A stretch of DNA of 64,000 nt from Amorphochlora amoebiformis (lineage: Eukaryota > Cercozoa > Chlorarachniophyceae), in contig BAAHQB010000004.1 of assembly GCA_054601695.1 (NCBI GenBank), positions 248,001 to 312,000 on the forward strand, in the 5' to 3' direction. The notes below the pieces were generated by a model, which had not been told where the DNA came from, did no database searches, and saw only the letters and a program-made list of their open reading frames with translations. Shown here piece after piece: positions 1-64,000 of this stretch (position 1 is its first letter; each line of letters starts with the position of its first letter). Both the position numbers and the translations under genes were made by a program.

Positions 1-138
1 CACGAAAACATACGTCATACTATTCATCCAAACTTGCATACTAAAACATGCATCCAAACGTACACACGAAAACATACACACGAAACATACATACTTACAT
101 ACACACATACAAGCATACACCAACAGCGACCTACACAG

Positions 139-9901
<9,763 letters not shown>

Positions 9902-11808
9902 GGTAGAGAGGAATAGAAAGACAACTTTAGGGATGGAGAGAGAAGGAGAGAGAGAGAGCGGACTACTACCTGTTACTCGCAACGTTTCAGAAAATTAATG
10001 AAATCAGAGTATGCTAAGCATTATAAATATATACTAATATAGAGCCTAGAGAGCTAGTATCTAGAGTATGGTCTAGTGGTACGTATACAGCAGTCAGTGT
10101 CGACCACCTCTAACCTCTACTAGCTCTAGTACTAGAGTAGCTACTACTAGTACTACTAGTAGAACTAGTACCTAGAGTACTCCAGTAGTCTAGGTAGTCT
10201 AGGTAGTACTAGAGCTAGGGCCGTATGGTACGTATTTACTAGATCTAGTGTCTAGACTCTAGAGTCTAGACTAGTCTAGAGTGTACTGCGCGGCACGTAG
10301 CTAGGTAGTCTAGGTAGTACTCGGTCGTAAATCTAGTATATCTACTATCTAGTATATACTAGATATATACTACTAGATCTAGTCTCTAGAGTCACTAGAG
10401 TATACAAGAGATAGTCTAGATCTGGCTATATCTAAATACTAACTTCTATCACTTCTAACTAGACTAATACATCTAGAATCTCTAGAATCTAGAGAATATC
10501 TAGAATATTCTAGAGTCTAGATCTAGTAGATATTAGAGGAGCCGGCGTGTATCTACTCAGATATACTAGATCTAGGGTATCAATCAGTGCTACGCTAGTC
10601 TAGCTAGTAGGCACTACTAGTCGGCTACTAGTAGCAGCCGCGATGATGTACCTCTACAAGTCCAGTACCTACTGCTAGTACTAGACCTAGGACACTAATA
10701 CTCGACTCCAGAGGCTCTAGAGACTAATGTACAGTCTAGACGATGCGTATCAACTACTACGGTACAAGTATACGTATGCGTACTAGTAGTCACATATAGT
10801 GCGCAGGCTGCCAGGTACGTACATGTACATGTAATGTATGTTGTCTAGTATATCTAGTACCAGTACCTAGAGTATATACGTACGTATACGTATGGGTACG
10901 TATGTACGTACTAGACGTATACACCTGCCGTGTAATCATCCGGGTCATCATCTGTATCATGCTACTAATATGGTACAATACGTGAAGTTCGTACATACGT
11001 ACGTATATGCTAGATACGTATCAGGTACTACTTTGAGTAACAAGTAATATTACATAATCTAGATAGTATTATAGTGTATCTAGTATATCTGGTATATATA
11101 CATCAGTATGTATCTCTAGTATCTAGTATGTGTGTGCATATGTGTGTATATACACATGTGTGTGTGTGTGTGTGTATGTCTAGATGTGATGTATGTATAT
11201 ATATGTGTGTGTAAATATATTTCAATAATCTATATTATATGTATAATGTAACATAGTATACATGTCACTATTACGTCAGTAGTACACGTGTAGTACGTCG
11301 GTCGGTGCGCACCTGGCGTTTAAGCGTAAGTTCTCATAAAGCACGGTATATTTAGTACATATGTAATATCAAGTGCAATATAATGTGCATTGGCAGTTCT
11401 AGAGTACAGAAATTCGAGATTCAAACACTAGCATAAGCAGCTGTAATATTGTATGTATGTAAATCTGAAGAAATGCTGAAAATTAGCTCGCTATCTTCAC
11501 TATTTAAAACTCAATCCACATCCAACAAATGAACAAGACAGAAAGCCGGGTAGAATCTCAATAATTCTCATTGATTATTCAACTGTGCGACACGACCTCA
11601 GACTGCTGTGTGGGCTACAAGTGACGTATCTTGACTTATAAAGTGCTCGTTTAAGGCCGCTAGACCGGAAAACACCATCACCTGAATGATTTATTGCGTT
11701 GATATGCTTGTATGTTGACTTAGTAAGTGTACATATATATACATACGTTTATTCTACATGCATATACGTAAATAAAGATGATGTAATTCTCACATATATT
11801 ATGTATAT

Positions 11809-11885
<77 letters not shown>

Positions 11886-11911
11886 GCATATATTACATAT
11901 ATATACATATG

Positions 11912-11965
<54 letters not shown>

Positions 11966-12096
11966 TCAAATTGTTATTAATTCGTTACCAAGAAAGCCAT
12001 CGCAAACCCTGCGTTTAGCTTATAATCATCCTTGTATAACAAATTCTGAAAACAAAGAATGTAGGTATATATATATATATATTATATATATATATA

Positions 12097-12143
<47 letters not shown>

Positions 12144-12557
12144 CATATATAATATATATATATATATATATACATATTACACACACACACGTATACATAC
12201 ATAGAAAAAGAGACCAAAACACAGAACTAGAAAGAAAAGGGAAAGGGTGAGAGAAGCATTAAGACCAAAAAATTACGAAATAAGAGAAAAAGAGAAAACC
12301 AAAGAGAAAAAAAGAGAGAGAAAGGGACTACAACCTCGAAAAAAAGAGAGAGACAGAGTGAGGGTGTGAAAGTGAGAGTGAGAGAGAAAGAGAGAAAAAT
12401 GGGGAGAGAGAAAGGAGAGAAGGTGAGTGCTACAGTGAGAGAGAGTGTAAGAGAGGAAGAGAGAGGGAAATAGAGAGGGAAAGAGTGATAGAAACAGAAG
12501 TAGGGGAAAAAGATTTACATAACTTTTCGCATTGGATAAGGTAAAGGGAGAAAGATT
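9902..12557. other. Intergenic region between two convergent genes
   Basis: No exon can be supported here. The region holds the CTAG-rich tract (about 10020-11170), a (GT)n run near 11158, TA repeats at 11815-11960 and 12065-12170, and a purine-rich GA tract at about 12200-12500. The GA tract reads as a CT tract in the sense direction of the minus-strand gene that ends at 12558. Confidence 0.6.
10020..11170. repeat. CTAG-rich low-complexity intergenic tract
   Basis: More than a kilobase dominated by overlapping permutations of CTAG, TCTAGA, ACTAGT and GTACTAG, with few long TA runs. It contains frequent short palindromes and no open frame of interest. Its composition differs sharply from the TA/telomere-type introns on either side. 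Smaller patches of the same flavour occur near 20040-20110, 20340-20430, 36830-36990, 49220-49560 and 57470-57560, mostly outside genes. Confidence 0.8.
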
Positions 12558-18777
<6,220 letters not shown>

Positions 18778-19641
18778 ATGTCTGTTCTCTGCACATTCCG
18801 CCACAAACCTTCGATCCCCATCATTCAACCCGCTGGTAAAACTTGGGCCGAGATCCAAGAAGCACTGACTCTTCGTCTCCGCCTTAACGGCCGTCGACGT
18901 GACGGCCGAAGGATACAGCCATCCGTTCGCTCGCGGCTGGTGGGGGTTTGGGGTAGGGGCAAGAAAAAGGGGACGAAGATTAGGGATAAAGAGATACTCA
19001 AGTCAGGGGATAGGGTTATGTTAATGAGGGTTCCAGAGAAGGGAGGGGCGTTAGGGATTCATCCGTCCATTTCGTTGTCATTACATCCTGTTGTGAGGGA
19101 AAGGGACGTGATCCAGGGGATATTGGGGGAGAAGAATGGCGGAGACCAACAGAGGATCGACGATGAAGCGGATATTCGTCATGGTAGTGAGATGTTGCTG
19201 CATGAGCATGGTCATCGTCATCATAGCATTGAAAAAAAAACAAGAAACTTCAACCGCCGTTGGAGGCTTAGCCGCAGGCACCGCGCTGCAAGATCCAATG
19301 AACGTAGTCTCAGTACTCATGAATACAATCCTTACATTGACAAAACTACGGCCGTGGATCGACACCCACTGCCCAAGGGTGGTCGAAGTCATCGGACTCG
19401 TACTTACAATCAGTATTCCGACGACCACGGAAAATCTTTAGATTCGTCCATTCCTTCTGCTAAACGTCAGAACATCAACCACCATGATGCATATCACAAG
19501 GAGCAGGAGTTTAGAACGCCTAGGGTCAGTTGGTCCCGATCGCGACCCCGGCCGCAGTGGACCGTTGAGAACTACTCAGAGAAGCTTTCGCTGGATACCT
19601 TAAAGGAATTTCGTAGGCTCGAACAAGAGTCAAAGCAGTAG
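18778..19641 (+). CDS. Basic protein of 287 aa, apparently intronless; possible ubiquitin-like N-terminus
   Basis: One uninterrupted frame runs from ATG to TAG. Residues about 4-90 (LCTFRHK..., TWAEIQEALTLRL..., TKIRDKEILKSGDRVMLMRV) have the spacing of a ubiquitin-like or DWNN-type fold: a beta strand, a helix near EIQEAL, then a final V-x-L-x-RVP strand. This is only a resemblance. The rest is rich in Arg, His and Ser with no recognised motif and ends in a helical EFRRLEQESKQ. The frame stays open for 23 further codons upstream to an acceptor-like site at 18709, so the true start could be in an earlier exon. A continuous 0.86-kb exon is out of character for this window. A hydrophobic overlapping frame (19136-19441) is taken as a shadow. 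Confidence 0.65.
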   Translation: MSVLCTFRHKPSIPIIQPAGKTWAEIQEALTLRLRLNGRRRDGRRIQPSVRSRLVGVWGRGKKKGTKIRDKEILKSGDRVMLMRVPEKGGALGIHPSISLSLHPVVRERDVIQGILGEKNGGDQQRIDDEADIRHGSEMLLHEHGHRHHSIEKKTRNFNRRWRLSRRHRAARSNERSLSTHEYNPYIDKTTAVDRHPLPKGGRSHRTRTYNQYSDDHGKSLDSSIPSAKRQNINHHDAYHKEQEFRTPRVSWSRSRPRPQWTVENYSEKLSLDTLKEFRRLEQESKQ

Positions 19642-19780
19642 ATAAGTAGTCTGTGCTCTGTGTGCCTTGTACTTTAGATTATTTATTTTTATCCGTGTGA
19701 AGTTTAAAAGGTTTCCTTTCCCGAAAGTTATCCGGGTATACCATCGATACTGCGATAATCATGTAATTGTACAATTACAA

Positions 19781-19827
<47 letters not shown>

Positions 19828-20174
19828 GTATGTATATATATATATATATATAAGTATGTATGTATATATAATATTATAGTACCTGTACAGTATTACTACA
19901 TCTACTGGATCTATGATATATATTGAATTAAACCCCAATTATATATATTAAACGATAAAACGTGATAAAAATGTTGTAGTATAATTGAAACATTGACAAT
20001 TAGAATACAGCCCACGTATAATAATGTGTCATTACTATGATTATCAATGATACCTTAATCTAGATAATACATGTAGCTAGTACTAGTACTAGTAGTAGAT
20101 ACATGTACTATGATATAAATCGCATGTAACATTTAGTGTAGATACCATAAATAGTATACAATGTATTATACATA

Positions 20175-20212
<38 letters not shown>

Positions 20213-20231
20213 TATAATATATACATATATA

Positions 20232-20262
<31 letters not shown>

Positions 20263-20872
20263 CAACATGTATCTGCGCGTGTACGTGGGTGTAATTTTCA
20301 AAATTTTATACAATTGCATGACGAATAGTTAAATCACTAATACTGGTGGGAGCTACTACGATCACTAGATGCTAGAGATATGCGAGAGGTTAGATATACA
20401 TGTACTCTAGATACTATATACTCTAGTTTCTCTTATTCCTCTGCTGTGAGTCAGAAGTTGTGACAGACTTCCAGTAACCCTAGTGACCAGCTTTATTGGA
20501 GTGTAACGTAACTAGCTAGTTACTACACCGAAAACGCCACATATAGAAAAACTAGAAATACCAACGGACTTCATATGGGGAGCTTGGGCAAGTTCAATTC
20601 AGTGCAAAATACAACTCTGTGTATTATTACAATGACATAAAAAACACATCAGATCCGCCACAACACCTGGTTTTGTGCGCAAATAGACCTCAGAGTTACC
20701 ATGGCTGCCTACTTGTATGGTACACAATGAAATCGCATTAATCTGGCCTTCTCCACCACCAATGCGCACAGGGTCCGTCCCCGCATGTTTTCGACACGTG
20801 TCCAGTCTGTTGTGGAAAGTGTGACACGGTATCGTGACACGATTGGATTGAATTGCTTTAGGTAGAATTGCG
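19642..20872. other. Intergenic region, no supported gene
   Basis: AT-rich unique sequence with TA repeats at 19783-19850 and 20170-20262 and CTAG-type patches near 20060-20100 and 20340-20430. A 124-codon minus-strand frame lies at 20973-20599 but has no recognisable motif and overlaps a plus-strand frame. Confidence 0.5.
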
Positions 20873-21271
20873 ATGATCTGTTCTTTTTTTTTCTTAATTC
20901 TGCGGGCGGGTGTCCCGCCATATACCATCGCACTTCCAGGACCCCTGGAAACCAAGGTTTTCATACGTGGCAAGGTGACATGGAAACGGAAAATATTAGT
21001 ATATACTCACAGATTACGGGAAAAGATGTATCTTCAGTCTTCGCGCTCTCTGCCAAGCTTGCGATATGAGAGTGTAACCAAAAACGAAAAGACAGAAAGA
21101 ATAGAAGGAAAAGAAAGATTGAGAGCTTGGGAAGAGAAGAGGGAGAGAGAAGTCAGAGAGTCTCTCTCTTCCTCTCGCACAATCTCTCTCTCTCCTTTTC
21201 TCTTCCTTTTCCTCTCTCTTCCTTTCTCTCTCTCCTCTCTCTCTCTTAATTTCCAACGCAATTATTTCTGA
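20873..21271 (+). CDS. Unsupported open frame with hydrophobic start and charged middle
   Basis: A 132-codon frame starts at ATG 20873. It has a hydrophobic beginning ([13 protein letters not shown]), a Lys/Glu/Arg-rich middle ([17 protein letters not shown]) and a Ser/Leu tail that is a translated CT repeat. A GT follows GGCAAG at about 20974, so only the first third may be an exon. I do not recognise it. It could equally be the promoter-proximal region of the channel gene that starts at 22200. Confidence 0.2.
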   Translation: MICSFFFLILRAGVPPYTIALPGPLETKVFIRGKVTWKRKILVYTHRLREKMYLQSSRSLPSLRYESVTKNEKTERIEGKERLRAWEEKREREVRESLSSSRTISLSPFLFLFLSLPFSLSSLSLNFQRNYF

Positions 21272-21286
21272 TGTATATACATATTG

Positions 21287-21372
<86 letters not shown>

Positions 21373-21887
21373 ATTATATATATATATATACACAAATATA
21401 TATATATATATATAATATAGATAGATAGATATTTTACACATATAACACACATATATATATATATATATCTTATATATATATATATATATATAAACAAATA
21501 TATATATATATATATAGGTGATTTTACATGAGTACATCAGTCTGCATACATACACACATACACACAATCACACCAACCTGGCGACAAACACTCCCTGTAC
21601 TAAGCATGTAGATGCATTTATTGTACATACATGATTCATCCATATTCATACTGTTGAAGTACATTGTTTAAATTAATTTACTGTTGTTTAAATAAATTTA
21701 CATACACTACTCGGACAGATTCAAACTCATTCTCATTAAAAACTGAAACACTCCCAAAGGAAGCGGGATTTTAGCGATTCTGCCTAAGTAAGGAGATAAG
21801 GCTTAGCCTTGCTCTCAAGACAATTAGAGGGTTTACGATCTAGTTCCTCATTAACTCCTTGGGGTCTGGTGGGTAACCGAACGACAG

Positions 21888-22011
21888 ATCGGCGTCTCGA
21901 CGCGACCCACCTGTCCGCGGCAGGCAACGAGTACTGTTTCTCTGTACACTGGGGCACACTTAGCCACGATAATTGCTTCTCGTCAACGGCTGAGGGCTAG
22001 ACAACAGAGAG
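21888..22011 (+). other. Possible 5' exon or leader of the next gene
   Basis: A GC-richer stretch follows an acceptor-like gaacgacag and ends at a strong GTGAGA donor at 22012. It is open in one frame (reading TRPTCPRQATSTVSLYTG), but its phase does not connect to the exon containing ATG 22200. A non-coding leader exon is the simplest reading. Confidence 0.3.
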
Positions 22012-22199
22012 GTGAGAGATGAGGAGAGGCGATGTGTGTGTGTGTATATACATATGTGGACATGCTTCTATGAGCGTGGTAAAAGAATTAGGGCTTTTTT
22101 TCTCTGATCTGGGGGGAGGGATGGGGGAGTTCCGGAAAAGATTTGAGGGATGTATTGATGTTTGTTCGTGTGTGTGTACGTGTGTCAAGAGAACAGAGT

Positions 22200-49182
<26,983 letters not shown>

Positions 49183-49706
49183 ATCAACCTAGGTGTGGCC
49201 GAAGATAGGATTATTCGAACTGGAGTGCAGATTCTAGACCTATATACTAGATGTAAGGACAAGAAAGAGAGAGCCTTGACCCAGAATGATATGTTTTTAC
49301 GTCATAATTATGACTGTATTTGGTTTTATTCCAGTTATGTATCTCAGCGCTCGAATACTAATTAGTATTACTAGTAATATTCAATTTACATCATAGTATA
49401 TATATTTAACAGCTAATATCTGCTACCTACCTATAAATACTAAAAATGTTCAATATATACTAGATATATGTGTATATCGTGTAATATACAAGTATATATA
49501 ATATTATATATATTATGTACCACGTCGCACGTGCAAGTCTAGAAGTATATAATAGATTTATATATAAATATTGATATTTATATATATATATATATATATA
49601 TAAATGTATATATAGATATCTACATATATATGTTATATAAAAAATACTCTAACATGTAGTAGTATAACACTTGACACACTCTAGATACTGAAAAACATTT
49701 ATATTT

Positions 49707-49772
<66 letters not shown>

Positions 49773-49871
49773 AGATATATATATATATAAGTATACACAC
49801 ATAAACATTTATAAATATATATATACATATTTAATGATTACTAAAGCACACATGTAATGCCAAAGTGCTAC

Positions 49872-49906
<35 letters not shown>

Positions 49907-49931
49907 TACTTATATATAGAGATAGATAATA

Positions 49932-49978
<47 letters not shown>

Positions 49979-50001
49979 GCGTATGTATCATTATATAATA
50001 T

Positions 50002-50100
<99 letters not shown>

Positions 50101-50194
50101 AATATTCTTCATGATATACAACTATATAGCTATATAAAGCTAATAGGCTATGTAGTTGCAATATATATACTAGTATATATTTATATATGTATAT

Positions 50195-50234
<40 letters not shown>

Positions 50235-50444
50235 AGTATATTTACATATATAAATATATATATATATATATAATATATTATATATACAAAAAATATTCGA
50301 TGCGGCATATACATAAAGCTAAGGTGACGCCCAATCTTAACCCAAAAGCTAAGGTGGCGCCCTACCTTAACCTTGCAGCTAAGGTGGCGGACCACCTTAA
50401 CTCCATATATGCATGTATACATATACACACATATATTTAATATG

Positions 50445-50519
<75 letters not shown>

Positions 50520-51466
50520 TATATACATATATGTATATATATATAAATTATACTTAATGAAATTTACCATTATTAGTATTCTACGAATATTTGCAAAAGC
50601 ACTATATAAACTACTAGACTACCTACAGTTACGATCATTCAAATTTGCATCTCAGCGCATGATCGATGAAGATAATTGTTGGACTTTACCAGGCTCGATC
50701 GTCGTGTGCATGATACCGCGGTGAAGTAAAGATATACCCGGAATCACTCGCCGTCGAGTCGCCGATCATAAAATATACATTAATTAGTTACTAGTATCAC
50801 TGATGACCCTTACAATCGAATTCGAACGGGTGCAATTAGTTGCCAGAAGTCGCCAGTGCTGGGCCACGCATGCACATCATGCTACGATCAAATTCACGTC
50901 AATATCATTATTAAGTTTAACACCAAGTTTACACATTGAATTTCGACCCCGATTCGAGTCATTGACTCATTGCGGCAACGGGGTGGTGCAACGAGTCGAT
51001 CTCGTGGAAAGTTTTCCTTGTAGCGCCCAGGCTGTACCAAATGGCTAATTTTCCGGATCTCTCGGATATACCGTCCTTCATGCGTCGGACCAACCCTTCA
51101 ACCGTGCACGGCTAGGAAGATGCAAGATCTCCTTGGATGGAAGAGGGGTTTCTGTCGTAGAAAGTATATACTGTCTTCCCCCGAATATCTCAAGGTGCCA
51201 GTATCATGTGTGAAGTCTAGTGACCCATTTTATGCGGGATATATATCCTATAGAATCCATTCTAAACCCAAATCGCACACCTTAGGGACCCGTGCGAAGC
51301 CAGAACATCGGCCATACTTTAGATATCAATCTTTCGATAACGCTATATCAGAAAATAGATATCTCAATCCTAAGGCCGGGGATTCTCCAAAAGGAAAGTC
51401 TCGGTTGCTCTCCAAAGATCTCAACGAGTATCCGATCGGAACCCAAGGCAACTCGTGGCAGCCAGT
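49183..51466. other. Intergenic region with TA arrays and probable promoter of the dioxygenase gene
   Basis: CTAG-type sequence at 49220-49560 and long TA arrays at 49710-49770 and 50005-50096 are followed by GC-richer unique sequence from about 50580. A threefold imperfect repeat (aagctaaggtggcgcc, about 50315-50395) is present. A 24-codon frame at 51041-51115 (MANFPDLSDIPSFMRR) and a 227-codon frame from 51120 lie upstream of the gene. The latter is in another frame from the dioxygenase and lacks motifs, so I treat both as leader or chance frames. Confidence 0.4.
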
Positions 51467-57283
<5,817 letters not shown>

Positions 57284-57725
57284 ATTAGCTTCATTAGACT
57301 TTAACCATTACCCGACTTTCAGAATTTTGGAGATTTTTAAACTAATAGCACTTACATTCAGTCTAGTAATCATAGTATGATAGCTACCAATTGATATATA
57401 TAATAGGGTAATCACGTTTATAATTATATTAACGAGTTTAAATACTAGAAGTACAGTAAGTTGAGATTTGCTAGATTTAAAGTACTGGTAATGTCTAGAA
57501 TGTAGGCCTAGTGTCACGATTCCACATATTCTCTAGATTCTAGATTGGCACTCCACTAGCACTTTGACCTTCAGAGAATTTTCAGTCTATGTAATTTCTA
57601 GCTCATACTTTAACTTCAATAACTGTCACGGCACCCCAGAAACATCTGAACATGGCGTTGCATCTACACAACCTTATAATTCTACAGACCCTGTACTATT
57701 GATTTTGTTTCGGTTGCTACGCTAG
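57284..57725. other. Short intergenic gap between convergent stop codons
   Basis: 442 bp of unique AT-rich sequence with a few CTAG words. It must contain the 3' ends and poly(A) sites of both the dioxygenase (plus) and the kinase (minus). I see no single convincing polyadenylation signal. Confidence 0.6.
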
Positions 57726-63828
<6,103 letters not shown>

Positions 63829-63844
63829 CTATGATATGTTACCC

Positions 63845-63885
<41 letters not shown>

Positions 63886-64000
63886 ATATAATATATATGT
63901 ATATATGCATTCGTAGATATATATATTATATGAATATATACACATTGCAATATATAGATATATAACATATTTTTATGTGCACGTATAATATATATATATA

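Noticed and set aside
19136-19441. 101-codon hydrophobic frame overlapping the 287-aa gene
   Set aside because: It lies entirely inside a longer frame on the same strand, with no family motif; it is probably a shadow.
20599-20973. 124-codon minus-strand frame
   Set aside because: It has no motif, no splice partners, and overlaps an equally unsupported plus-strand frame.

Overview
The window comes from a eukaryotic nuclear genome, most likely a microbial eukaryote (protist or alga) that I cannot place further. Genes are cut into many small exons, 9 to about 625 nt long. Nearly all exons are bounded by GT..AG. The introns consist mainly of (TA)n, (CT/GA)n, (GT/CA)n and degenerate TTAGGG/CCCTAA telomere-type repeats. 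Most long open frames in the window (Tyr-Ile, Leu-Ser or Arg-Glu polymers) are translations of these repeats and are not genes. I built the gene models by hand from reading-frame continuity, splice phase and family motifs, with no transcript data.

Layout. (1) About 139-9901, plus strand: one gene whose 5' part is built from two families of tandemly duplicated phase 1-1 exons. These are followed by a proline/lysine-rich linker and seven Sel1-type repeats ending at a stop at 9901. (2) 9902-12557: intergenic, with a striking CTAG-rich tract. (3) 12558-17190, minus strand: a small cysteine-containing multi-pass membrane protein, nine exons. (4) 18778-19641, plus strand: an apparently intronless 287-aa basic protein, divergent from gene 3. 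(5) 22200-49182, plus strand: a 27-kb gene for an OSCA/TMEM63 (CSC1-like) mechanosensitive-channel family protein in more than 40 exons, with many decayed exon copies in its introns. (6) 51467-57283, plus strand: a 2-oxoglutarate/Fe(II) dioxygenase with a basic N-terminus. (7) 57726 to beyond 63828, minus strand: the catalytic domain and C-terminus of a TKL-like protein kinase, whose 5' part lies outside the window. Genes 6 and 7 converge with only about 440 bp between their stop codons.

There is no operon-like logic and the genes are not obviously related in function. What is unusual is the gene architecture: exons duplicated together with their introns, fossil exon pieces left in introns, telomere-type repeats running into and supplying splice sites, microexons, two GC donors, and several junctions where the homology-supported frame does not fit simple GT-AG removal. 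The most protein-relevant novelty is the exon-array Sel1 gene.
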